This document shows, piece after piece, positions 41,278 to 49,128 of a stretch of DNA of 51,464 bases. Each line of letters opens with the position of its first letter. The stretch's first letter is position 1. A program made the position numbers and the translations under genes. The notes beneath the pieces are model-generated. The model made no database searches and was not told where the DNA came from. It saw nothing but the letters and a program-made list of their open reading frames with translations. The stretch is taken from NCBI GenBank assembly GCA_027311105.1, contig DAICZN010000113.1, forward strand, positions 1-51,464, read 5' to 3'. This DNA is from Gallionella sp. (GTDB lineage Bacteria > Pseudomonadota > Gammaproteobacteria > Burkholderiales > Gallionellaceae).

Positions 41278-42248
41278 TGAGCACGAATCAGGCCCTCGGC
41301 ATCCTGTTGCAAATCTACCAGTCACTGCTGGTCGTGGCGCTGGCGCCTTTGCTGACCGGCTGGGTGAACCAGTGCCGCGCCTGGTTGCAAAACCGCTCCG
41401 GCCCGGGCGTGATGCAACCCTACCGCACACTGCGCAAGCTGTTCCACAAGGATGCGGTGATGGCCTATAACGCCTCCCTGCTGTTTCGCGCCACGCCCTA
41501 TATCCTGTTCGGCTGCATGTGGCTGGCGGCCGCCATCATTCCCATCATCGCGGTGGATCTGCCGTTCTCGCCCGCCGCCGACGTGATCGCGCTGGTCGGC
41601 GTGTTTGCGCTGGCACGGGTATTCATCGCGCTCGCGGCAATGGATATCGGCACCGCATTCGGCACGCTCGGCGCGCGGCGCGAGATGCTGGTGTCTTTCC
41701 TTGCCGAACCGGCACTGCTGATGGTGTTCTTCACCGCCTCGATGATCAGCCACTCGACGCAGCTGCCGCGCATCGTGGAAGCGCTGGCGCGGCACCAGTT
41801 TGTGCTGTACCCCAGTCTTGCGTTTGCGGGACTGGCATTCGTGATCGTGCTGCTGGCCGAAAATGCGCGCATCCCGGTGGACAATCCCGCCACGCATCTG
41901 GAATTGACCATGATCCACGAGGCGATGATCCTTGAATACTCCGCGCGCCACCTGGCGCTGGTGGAATGGGCAAGCAGCCTCAAGCTGTTCGCCTATATTG
42001 CCATCGGCATCGCGCTGTTCCTGCCCTACGGCATTGCCGAGGTGGGCGCGATGACGGAAAACTGGGAGAGCGCGCTGCCGCTGGCCATCATTGCGCTGCT
42101 GGTGAAGCTGATACTGGCCGGCGCCGCACTGGCTTTGCTGGAAGCACTGCTCGCCAAGATGCGCATCTTCCGCGCGCCGGAGTTTTTGGGCACGGCATTT
42201 TTGCTGGCAGTGCTGGGTTTGCTGATTCATTTTTTGCTGGGTGCATAA
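41277..42248 (+). CDS. hyfC: HyfC-like NuoH-type membrane subunit
   Basis: A 323-residue membrane protein of the NuoH/HyfC/HycD family with eight helices. Family motif: NRSGPGVMQPYRTLRKLFHKD, followed by ENARIPVDNPATHLELTMIHEAMILEYS, where the acidic residues line the coupling chamber. The listed ORF starts 300 bases upstream inside hyfB; the proper start is ATG 41277 (or 41274), overlapping the hyfB stop. It anchors the hydrophilic arm to the membrane. Confidence 0.92.
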   Translation: MSTNQALGILLQIYQSLLVVALAPLLTGWVNQCRAWLQNRSGPGVMQPYRTLRKLFHKDAVMAYNASLLFRATPYILFGCMWLAAAIIPIIAVDLPFSPAADVIALVGVFALARVFIALAAMDIGTAFGTLGARREMLVSFLAEPALLMVFFTASMISHSTQLPRIVEALARHQFVLYPSLAFAGLAFVIVLLAENARIPVDNPATHLELTMIHEAMILEYSARHLALVEWASSLKLFAYIAIGIALFLPYGIAEVGAMTENWESALPLAIIALLVKLILAGAALALLEALLAKMRIFRAPEFLGTAFLLAVLGLLIHFLLGA

Positions 42249-42250
42249 CG

Positions 42251-42907
42251 ATGCCTTACAACATACAAATCATCAACCTGCTGGCTTCCCTGCTGTTGCT
42301 GATCGCGTTCGCGATGTTGTCGCAACGGCGCATCCTGTCCCTGATCAATCTGTTTGCCTGGCAGGGGCTGGTGTTGTCGCTCAGCACTTTTGTGGTGGCC
42401 TATTCGACAGGCCAGCACCATCTGTATTACTCCGCCGGACTGACCTTGTTGCTCAAGGTGCTGCTGTTGCCGTGGCTGCTGCATCGCCTGATGCGCAAGC
42501 TGAACGTGAGATGGGACGTGGAGACGCTGATCAACATTCCCGCCACGATGCTGGTCGGTATAGGTCTGGTGATCTTTTCTTTCAACCTGGCTGCACCGAT
42601 TTCGCAACTCTCGGAAAGCATCACGCGCGGCCTGATCGGCATCGCGCTGGCCAGCGTGCTGCTGTCCATGCTGATGATGCTGACGCGGCGCAAGGCCATC
42701 CCGCAGGTGGTCGGGTTTCTGGCGATGGAAAACGGCCTGTTCTTCGCCGCAACCAGCGCCACGCACGGAATGCCCATGGTGGTGGAACTGGGCATCGCGC
42801 TGGACGTGCTGGTGGCCACTTTCATTTTCGGCATCTTTTTCTTCCAGATCCGCGAGACCTTCGACAGTCTGGACATTTCCAACATGGAGAAGCTCAAGGA
42901 TGATTGA
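42251..42907 (+). CDS. hyfE: HyfE-like (NuoK-type) membrane subunit
   Basis: A 218-residue membrane protein with about seven helices, of the HyfE family whose C-terminal half resembles NuoK (QVVGFLAMENGLFFAATSATHGMPMVVELGIALDVLVATFI). Glu residues in the helices are preserved. It ends with DISNMEKLKDD. The ATG directly follows hyfC, and its stop overlaps the hyfF start. No NuoJ-like gene is visible. Confidence 0.88.
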   Translation: MPYNIQIINLLASLLLLIAFAMLSQRRILSLINLFAWQGLVLSLSTFVVAYSTGQHHLYYSAGLTLLLKVLLLPWLLHRLMRKLNVRWDVETLINIPATMLVGIGLVIFSFNLAAPISQLSESITRGLIGIALASVLLSMLMMLTRRKAIPQVVGFLAMENGLFFAATSATHGMPMVVELGIALDVLVATFIFGIFFFQIRETFDSLDISNMEKLKDD

Positions 42908-44372
42908 TTTGGAACTCATGGCACTGCTGCTGGCCCCGCTGACGGGCGGCCTGCTGCTGGCCGCATTCGGTTCGCGCAGCTGGGCGGCGGAACTGAATTC
43001 GGCGATGAGTTTCTGCACCCTTATCGCGGCCGTGGTACTGACGATACGCGTGATAGACGCAGGGCCCCAAGTCGCATTCAGCGAGGAATTTTTCATCGAC
43101 CAGTTCAACGTGTTCCTGGTCGCGCTGACCGCATTCGTCGCGTTTACCACCTCGCTGTTTTCGCGCCCGTACATGCGCATCGAGCAGCATCACGGCAAGC
43201 TGACCACACCGATGCTGCATTTGTACTACAGCATGTACCAGCTGTTCACGCTGGCCATGCTGGTGGCGCTGACCTCCAACAACATGGGCATCATCTGGGT
43301 GGCGATGGAGGCAGCCACGCTGACCACCGTGCTGCTGGTCAGCCTGTACCGCACTCCGTCCAGCATCGAGGCGGCGTGGAAATATTTCATCCTGTGCGGC
43401 GTGGGCATCGCGCTCGCGCTGTTCGGCACCATCCTGTTGTATTTCGCCGCCGAGCGCGTGCTCGGCGAAGGCGGTACGGCACTGCTGTGGACACATTTGA
43501 ACCAGGTCAAGGCCGGACTCGAACCCACGGTGCTCAAGCTGGCCTTCGTGTTCCTGCTTGTCGGCTACGGCACCAAGATCGGACTGGTGCCATTGCACAG
43601 CTGGCTGCCCGATGCCCATGCGGAAGGGCCGACGCCAGTCTCCGCGGTGCTCTCCGGTCTGCTGCTGAATGTCGCGCTGTGCGCGGTGATGCGCAGCAAG
43701 GTGTTGGTGGACGGGGCTCTGGGCAGCACGGCCAGCAGGCACTTCGCCGGCAACCTGATGATGGGATTCGGCCTGCTGTCGGTGGTGGTCGCCGCATTGT
43801 TCCTGTCGCGGCAAAAAGACATCAAGCGCATGTTCGCCTATTCCTCGATCGAACACATGGGACTGGTCACCTTCGCTTTCGGCATGGGCGGGCCGGTGGC
43901 CACTTTTGCGGCGATGCTGCACATGACCGTGCACTCGCTGACCAAATCGGCAATCTTTTTCGCGGTCGGCCATGCGGTGCAAAAAGCCGGCACGCAGCAG
44001 ATGGAAAACATACGCGGCATGATGCAAATCAGCCCCACGGTGGGCTGGGGGCTGATGCTGGGCACGCTGGCAATCCTGGGCATGCCGCCGTTCGGCGTGT
44101 TCGCCAGCGAATTTCTGATCATCACCACGGCCATGCACGACTATCCGTGGGCCACGCCAATCCTGCTGATCGCGCTGGGCATAGCTTTTGCCGCCATCTT
44201 CGGCAAGATTCAGCCTATCGTGTTCGGCGAAACCACCGCGCGCCGCCTGCCGCTTCAGCCGGCCCTGATCCCGGTATTCGCGCACCTGTTGCTGGTGCTG
44301 ATCCTCGGGCTGTATATGCCGCGCTATCTGGCCGACTGGTATAGGCAGGCGGCGGCTTTGCTGGGAGGATAA
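42900..44372 (+). CDS. hyfF: HyfF-like antiporter subunit
   Basis: A 490-residue antiporter-like membrane protein (NuoN/HyfF type), about 14 helices. Channel-forming motifs: YGTKIGLVPLHSWLPDAHAEGPTPVSAVLSG, KRMFAYSSIEHMGLVTFAFG and LHMTVHSLTKSAIFFAVGHAVQ. It is the second antiporter-like subunit of the complex, so ion pumping at two sites is possible. It overlaps hyfE and precedes the large subunit by 3 bases. Confidence 0.92.
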   Translation: MIDLELMALLLAPLTGGLLLAAFGSRSWAAELNSAMSFCTLIAAVVLTIRVIDAGPQVAFSEEFFIDQFNVFLVALTAFVAFTTSLFSRPYMRIEQHHGKLTTPMLHLYYSMYQLFTLAMLVALTSNNMGIIWVAMEAATLTTVLLVSLYRTPSSIEAAWKYFILCGVGIALALFGTILLYFAAERVLGEGGTALLWTHLNQVKAGLEPTVLKLAFVFLLVGYGTKIGLVPLHSWLPDAHAEGPTPVSAVLSGLLLNVALCAVMRSKVLVDGALGSTASRHFAGNLMMGFGLLSVVVAALFLSRQKDIKRMFAYSSIEHMGLVTFAFGMGGPVATFAAMLHMTVHSLTKSAIFFAVGHAVQKAGTQQMENIRGMMQISPTVGWGLMLGTLAILGMPPFGVFASEFLIITTAMHDYPWATPILLIALGIAFAAIFGKIQPIVFGETTARRLPLQPALIPVFAHLLLVLILGLYMPRYLADWYRQAAALLGG

Positions 44373-44375
44373 ACG

Positions 44376-45926
44376 ATGCCCATCAACCATCCCAATCTTC
44401 ACCTCACCCAACTCGCCGGCGCAATTCCCGCGTGGTCGGGAAATATCAAACCCGGCGACCTGCAGCCGATCTGCCGGAACGTGCATGACGGCGGCGGCAG
44501 GCTGGTGGCATTGTGGGGCAGCGATGATCGTGAACAGGGCAATGGATACTCATTGCATATCGCGCTGGTCAATGAGGCCGGCCTGGTCTGTTTGAGTCTA
44601 TCCCTGCCCGCCGGACAACCCGGCTATCCGGATGTCAGCAGTATCTTCCCGGTGGCTAACCGCATGCAGCGTGCGACATACGACCTGCTCGGCATTTATG
44701 CGCACGAGGGCCAGGATCATCGCAAATGGCTGCGCCACGGCGCATGGCATGGCGGCAGCTTTCCGTTGCGCAAGGATTTCGATCCGGCACCAAGCCGTAC
44801 CGATGATGCGGATAACTACCATTTCGTGCAAGTGGAGGGACAGGGCGTGCATGAAATCGCCGTGGGGCCTGTGCATGCGGGCATCATCGAGCCTGGCCAC
44901 TTCCGCTTTTCCGTGGTCGGTGAAAAAATGCTGCGCCTCGAGGAACGTTTCGGTTACACCCACAATGGCATCGAAAAACGCTTCGAAAGCATGAGCCTGC
45001 AACAGGGTGCAAGGCTCGCCGGACGGGTGAGCGGCGACAGCACGGTCGCCTATGCCTGGGCTTATGCGATGGCAGCGGAGAGCATCGCTGCCGTCACGCC
45101 GCCGGAACGCGCACTGTGGTTGCGCGCGCTGTTTCTGGAACGCGAACGCATTGCCAATCATCTGGGCGATCTCGGCTATCTCGGCAACGATGTCGCGCTG
45201 TCGTTCGGCTTCACGCAGTTCTGGATTTTGAAGGAGCAGGTGCTGCGCAACAATGGCGCGTTGTTCGGGCATCGCTACCTGATGGACAGTATCATTCCCG
45301 GAGGCGTTGCGGCGGACTTGACTGATCCGGGCAAGCGTACACTGTTCGAGGAATGCTCCCTGCTGGAGCGCGAGGTGCGCGTGCTGCGCGGCATCTACGA
45401 AGAGCATGCCGGGGTGCAGGATCGCTTCATCGGGGCCGGGCGCATCGAGCCCAGGCTGGCTGCCCAACTGGGCTTGTGCGGCCTGGCCGGGCGTGCCAGT
45501 TCACAGGCATGGGATACGCGCGTGCAGTTTCCCTGCGCCCCTTATGACCAGCTGGACGTGCAGATGGCGACTTATCGCAACGGAGATGTGGCGGCGCGGG
45601 TGATTGTGCGCTTCGACGAGCTGTTCGAATCGCTGCGTTTGCAGCGCGAAATTCTGGCCAGGCTGATGCCCGGCGGGGAGCTGTCGCTGCCGCTGGAAAA
45701 ACTGCCCGCGCAGGGTTTCGGCGCGGGCATGGTGGAAGGCTGGCGCGGCGAGGTGCTGGTGGCAGTACACACCGATACGGACGGCAATCTCGCGCGCGTG
45801 CATCCGCATGACCCTTCCTGGCAAAACTGGCCGGCAGTGGAACATGCCATCCTGGGCAACATCGTGCCGGATTTCCCGCTGATCAACAAATCGTTCAATT
45901 TGAGTTATTCAGGACAGGATCTGTAG
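44376..45926 (+). CDS. hyfG: HyfG-like large subunit without nickel ligands (NuoC-NuoD fusion)
   Basis: A 516-residue protein. Residues 80-135 resemble NuoC (ATYDLLGIYAHEGQDHRKWLR, GGSFPLRKDF); residues 165-516 resemble NuoD and group 4 hydrogenase large subunits. In hydrogenases the L1 motif RxCGxC and C-terminal L2 motif DPCxxC hold the NiFe centre. Here L1 reads RVSGDSTVAY (about 217-226) and L2 reads HDPSWQNWPAVEH, so all four cysteines are gone. The five Cys residues are scattered and not in CxxC. It is thus of the Ehr type, and its catalysis, if any, is not hydrogen chemistry. There is no maturation protease site either. Confidence 0.9.
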   Translation: MPINHPNLHLTQLAGAIPAWSGNIKPGDLQPICRNVHDGGGRLVALWGSDDREQGNGYSLHIALVNEAGLVCLSLSLPAGQPGYPDVSSIFPVANRMQRATYDLLGIYAHEGQDHRKWLRHGAWHGGSFPLRKDFDPAPSRTDDADNYHFVQVEGQGVHEIAVGPVHAGIIEPGHFRFSVVGEKMLRLEERFGYTHNGIEKRFESMSLQQGARLAGRVSGDSTVAYAWAYAMAAESIAAVTPPERALWLRALFLERERIANHLGDLGYLGNDVALSFGFTQFWILKEQVLRNNGALFGHRYLMDSIIPGGVAADLTDPGKRTLFEECSLLEREVRVLRGIYEEHAGVQDRFIGAGRIEPRLAAQLGLCGLAGRASSQAWDTRVQFPCAPYDQLDVQMATYRNGDVAARVIVRFDELFESLRLQREILARLMPGGELSLPLEKLPAQGFGAGMVEGWRGEVLVAVHTDTDGNLARVHPHDPSWQNWPAVEHAILGNIVPDFPLINKSFNLSYSGQDL

Positions 45927-45936
45927 AGGCTCCCAT

Positions 45937-46482
45937 ATGTATCAACTTATTAAGCAGATAATAAAAACGGGCATCAAGACAGATGCCGCGCCGCTGCCGG
46001 ACGAGGCGCTGCGCGTAACTACGCAGCGGCTGCATGAGGAAATCCTGCATGTATTTGGCAGCGCGCTGAATATCCGCCATGTCGATGCCGGATCGTGCAA
46101 CGGATGTGAGCTGGAGATCCATTCGCTCAGCAACGCCTATTACAACATCGAGGGGCTGGGCATCAAATTCGTCGCCAGTCCTCGCCATGCGGACATGCTG
46201 CTGGTCACCGGCCCGGTGTCGCGCCACATGGTGACCGCGCTCAGGCGCACTTTTGACGCCACACCGGAACCCAAACTGGTGGTCGCGATCGGCGAGTGCG
46301 CCTGCAATGGAGGCATCTTTTGTAGTAATGACGGGTCTCCGGATGGCGGGGGCGAAAGCTATGCCAGCTGCGGGCGTGTCGCCAATGTCATTCCTGTGGA
46401 TGTGGTGGTCGGCGGCTGCCCGCCCACGCCGACAGCAATACTGCAGGGCATACTCACCGCGGTCAGCGCGCAGAAACAATAA
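45937..46482 (+). CDS. hyfI: HyfI-like (NuoB-type) small subunit
   Basis: A 181-residue cytoplasmic subunit with one [4Fe-4S] cluster, the N2/proximal type. Ligand cysteines are visible: CNGCE near 54-57, GECACNGG (Cys 121) and GGCPPTPTAIL (Cys 161). The cluster is therefore intact while the large subunit lost its metal site. It closes the six-gene set. No HyfA/HyfH ferredoxin subunit is present, so how electrons get in is open. Confidence 0.92.
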   Translation: MYQLIKQIIKTGIKTDAAPLPDEALRVTTQRLHEEILHVFGSALNIRHVDAGSCNGCELEIHSLSNAYYNIEGLGIKFVASPRHADMLLVTGPVSRHMVTALRRTFDATPEPKLVVAIGECACNGGIFCSNDGSPDGGGESYASCGRVANVIPVDVVVGGCPPTPTAILQGILTAVSAQKQ

Positions 46483-46530
46483 TTGCCCTGGTTTGAAATA
46501 TCGGCGGCGCGATACCCGTTCCGTGGCGCA

Positions 46531-47358
46531 TCACACACGCACCACCAGTACCGGCCTGTCGGAAAGCCCCACGATCTTTTGTGTTGTACCGCCAAAGGGC
46601 GTACTGACCACATTGCTTTCGCCGTGCCGGCCGACGACGATCAAATCGGTTCCCAGCGATTTTGCGGTTTCGAGTACCTGTTCAAAGGGTTTGCCGAGCA
46701 GAATAAGGCTTTTCACCCGGGCCCCGGCAGCGGCAGCCACGGCAACGGTGTGACTGATCGTTCTCTCAACTTCCGTATGCAGTGCCGGCGTGTCATGCTG
46801 GATGACGCTGATGATGGTGAGCGGCAGATTGCACTGGACCGCGATTGCTGCGGCTACTGTGGCGACATGTTCGGCGGCCATCGAGGTGTCAATTGCCGCC
46901 ATTACACCGTGCGACCACATGCCCGAAGCGCGCGGCACAAACATCACGTGACATGGCGCGTGGCCGACGACCTTGCTCACCGTCTCGCCTATCAGCAGGT
47001 TGGACAGGAAACTGCGCTTGTCGCGCCTGTGAATGACGATAAGATCCGACTTGCGCTCGGAGGCTTCATCGACGATTTCCTGGTAGGGTTCCTCGCCCCG
47101 CCGGGCAAGAATATCCAGCCGCACGCCCTGTTTTTTTGCGCTGGCGCGCAACTCGGCTATCTTCGCAGCTGCCTCGCGTTCGGCAACAACGGCCAGTTCC
47201 GGCGCGACGATTTCATATTCCGGATTGCTCACTACCGGCACGACTGCCGCCAACGGAACACCGCATATGCGCGCCATTTCAAAGGCAACGCGCTCGGCGC
47301 CGCTGTCGAACTCGGTATGTTCGGTAGCAAGCAGGATGTGATCAAAGGGATGTTTCAT
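46531..47358 (-). CDS. Tandem universal stress protein (UspA) domains
   Basis: A 275-residue protein with two Usp domains, residues 5-140 (FDHILLATEHTEFDSGAERVAFEMA; SDLIVIHRRD) and 148-275 (GVMAAIDTSMAAEHVATVAA; GTDLIVVGRHGESNV). The second domain carries a G-x-G/H-type ATP-binding loop (VVGRHGESNVVSTPFGGTTQKI). It is cytoplasmic. ATG 47358 is chosen; the listed ORF is longer. The gene is convergent with the hydrogenase-related operon and lies after a small membrane protein gene. Role unknown, perhaps energy or redox stress. Confidence 0.88.
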   Translation of the reverse strand: MKHPFDHILLATEHTEFDSGAERVAFEMARICGVPLAAVVPVVSNPEYEIVAPELAVVAEREAAAKIAELRASAKKQGVRLDILARRGEEPYQEIVDEASERKSDLIVIHRRDKRSFLSNLLIGETVSKVVGHAPCHVMFVPRASGMWSHGVMAAIDTSMAAEHVATVAAAIAVQCNLPLTIISVIQHDTPALHTEVERTISHTVAVAAAAGARVKSLILLGKPFEQVLETAKSLGTDLIVVGRHGESNVVSTPFGGTTQKIVGLSDRPVLVVRV

Positions 47359-47365
47359 GGCAGTT

Positions 47366-47776
47366 TCAATGTGCAGTAAAGAAGCCGGAGGCTGAAACAA
47401 CCAGCACGGCCACCTCCAGGGTACAGATCATTAGATAGGTGAAGTTCCTGCTTTTTGCATAGTCGGGCATGACAGCCAGAATGCAGGCGATGGAGCAACC
47501 GGACAGCATGGCGATGCCGAGCTGGCTGGCGGAATCGCCCTTGCCCATCATGAACAGCCAGCTCCAGCCGGTCTGCATGCCGGTCACCCTGAGGAATTCG
47601 GAAGCTGACAGCCCCCACAGTTGCGGCAGTTGCTGGAGCGGGATGTTCGCAGGCAGCCAGCCGAACATGTAGACGACAAAAGTCGCGATCAGCACGATGA
47701 AGCCGGCCAGCGTGCTCCAGTGCAGTACCGTGGCGTAGTGCAATTGTTCTGGATGGGGTTTGTGTCTGCTTTCCAT
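47366..47776 (-). CDS. Small membrane protein next to TauE/SafE (possibly DUF1634-like)
   Basis: A 136-residue protein with three or four predicted helices (STLAGFIVLIATFVVYMFGW; SQLGIAMLSGCSIACILAV; LMICTLEVAVLVVSASG). The size, helix pattern and position after a TauE/SafE gene recall DUF1634 proteins, often the companion of such exporters, but I cannot confirm the family. ATG 47776 begins 7 bases after the exporter gene; the listed ORF has an upstream extension that I reject. Confidence 0.65.
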   Translation of the reverse strand: MESRHKPHPEQLHYATVLHWSTLAGFIVLIATFVVYMFGWLPANIPLQQLPQLWGLSASEFLRVTGMQTGWSWLFMMGKGDSASQLGIAMLSGCSIACILAVMPDYAKSRNFTYLMICTLEVAVLVVSASGFFTAH

Positions 47777-47783
47777 TTTTAAT

Positions 47784-48761
47784 TCATGTCCAGATGCCGA
47801 GGCCCTTGAGCAGGGTGCGCACGCCCGCGAACAGCAGGATCGCAATAACCATGTTGCGGATCACGGAAGCCTTGAGTATCGTCAGCAAGTGCGCGCCGAT
47901 GCGTGCGCCTATCATCATGCCGATTACCGAGGGCACTGCAATGATCGGCAGTATCGCGCCATTGTCCAAATAATACCAAGTGGCGGAAGAACTGGCCATC
48001 GACAGGATCATGCTGGATGTGCCTGCCGCCACCTTGAGCGGAACACCCATCAGCAGATTCAACCCGGGCACGTTGGCCCAGCCGGCGCCGACACCGAACA
48101 GTCCGCCCAGAAAACCGATGACCAGGAACAGCACCAGGCCCGCGGGCGTGCGATGCACTTGCCAGGATATATCCTTGCCGGAGATGCCGTCGTGGAATAT
48201 GCCATGAATGCCCAGCGCCGCGGACCACGAGTCGGGTTGCGGCACGTGGGGGAATTCTGATTTCTTTGCCGAGACCATCAGGACAGTGATGCCGAGGATG
48301 GTGACACCCAGGGAGGTTTGCACGATGTTGTCCGGCAACGCCAGGCCGAGCTTGGCACCGGCAATGGAACTGATGGAAGCGGCCAGCGCAAGCGGCATCG
48401 CAAGCCTCAGGTTGGCCATGCCGTTTTTCAGCAGTGACGGGCCTGCCGCCAGCGCGCTCGCCATTGCCACCAGCAGTCCTGCGCCGCGCACGAAGTCCAG
48501 ATGAAAAGGGAAAAAGCCGCCGACGATGGGCACAAACAACACGCCGCCGCCAACCCCCGCAGGAACCGCAATGATTCCGAGAAAAAAACACACGACAAAC
48601 AGGGCGAGCGGCCAAATCCACCAGGCATCGGGATCGACGACAGGTATTGCACTGGCAGCCTCAGCCGGAGCCGCGCTGCAGAACAGGGCTAAGGACACCA
48701 GCCAGAACAGCAGCAGGACATAGCGCAGGTTTGGGTGGTGTCCGGAATTCGGTTTTGCCAT
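47784..48761 (-). CDS. TauE/SafE-family anion exporter
   Basis: A 325-residue membrane protein with about eight helices and a signal-like first helix (about 12-35). The two TauE/SafE halves are visible (FFLGIIAVPAGVGGGVLFVPIV and IGFLGGLFGVGAGWANVPGLNLLMGV, with GxGGG and GVGxG turns). Family members export sulfite, sulfoacetate or other anions. Beside sat and a sulfite-making pathway, sulfite export is the simplest idea. A perfect 14-bp palindrome lies 33 bases upstream. Confidence 0.88.
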   Translation of the reverse strand: MAKPNSGHHPNLRYVLLLFWLVSLALFCSAAPAEAASAIPVVDPDAWWIWPLALFVVCFFLGIIAVPAGVGGGVLFVPIVGGFFPFHLDFVRGAGLLVAMASALAAGPSLLKNGMANLRLAMPLALAASISSIAGAKLGLALPDNIVQTSLGVTILGITVLMVSAKKSEFPHVPQPDSWSAALGIHGIFHDGISGKDISWQVHRTPAGLVLFLVIGFLGGLFGVGAGWANVPGLNLLMGVPLKVAAGTSSMILSMASSSATWYYLDNGAILPIIAVPSVIGMMIGARIGAHLLTILKASVIRNMVIAILLFAGVRTLLKGLGIWT

Positions 48762-48794
48762 GTCAGCTTATGGACCTGTGTTGGTAATTTTTAA

Positions 48795-48808
48795 GTCACC
48801 CGGGTGAC
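48795..48808. promoter_or_regulatory. Palindrome GTCACCCGGGTGAC before the TauE/SafE gene
   Basis: Perfect 14-bp palindrome, 33 bases upstream of the exporter start. It may be an operator. It contains the same ACCC/GGGT half-sites as the sulfur operators but without a spacer. Confidence 0.45.
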
Positions 48809-48888
48809 ATTATGGTTGATCTTCGGCAGGGTCGACAGTATGAGCAACTACCGCCCGAAACTTCCATAGCTGCAATGAGCTATCACCT

Positions 48889-48908
48889 TATAGCCCGTAA
48901 GGGTTATC
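48889..48908. promoter_or_regulatory. Single ACCC/GGGT-type operator between TauE gene and sat
   Basis: TATAGCCC-GTAA-GGGTTATC matches box 1 of the dsrA and tusA operators (consensus about WAYWRCCC-N4-GGGTTATY). A further half-site GGGTTATT lies at 48951-48958. The second box is not present here, so control may differ. It could serve sat, the exporter gene, or both. Confidence 0.5.
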
Positions 48909-49028
48909 GTGGTTTGGCGGCGAAAGTCTTAGCATTGCATCACGTTAATGGGGTTATTCCAGCAATTTAAGATGCCCCCGCAGGTTAAGTCGTGTGAAGA
49001 ATTCGGCAATTCCACATCAGCATAAATA

Positions 49029-49050
49029 TGCAATCAAATATTTGTTTGCA
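49029..49050 (+). promoter_or_regulatory. Near-perfect palindrome upstream of sat
   Basis: TGCAATCAAATATTTGTTTGCA: 10 of 11 half-site positions are matched. It is 76 bases before the sat start codon, in the likely promoter region. Confidence 0.4.
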
Positions 49051-49108
49051 AGGCTACATCTGGAATTAAATCTGAATCCTTGGAGCGGCATTTAAAGAAT
49101 AATAACTG

Positions 49109-49128
49109 CTGAAAGGAAGATTATCATG
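49109..49128 (+). promoter_or_regulatory. sat ribosome-binding leader shared with dsrA
   Basis: CTGAAAGGAAGATTATCATG is identical to the dsrA leader apart from one base. Confidence 0.6.

Noticed and set aside
42894-44486. 530-residue minus-strand ORF over hyfF
   Set aside because: Shadow ORF; translation is dominated by His, Gln and Arg, and the plus strand carries a clear antiporter subunit.
44376-45926. Functional NiFe hydrogenase
   Set aside because: Both CxxC motifs of the large subunit are absent, so nickel cannot be held in the usual way.
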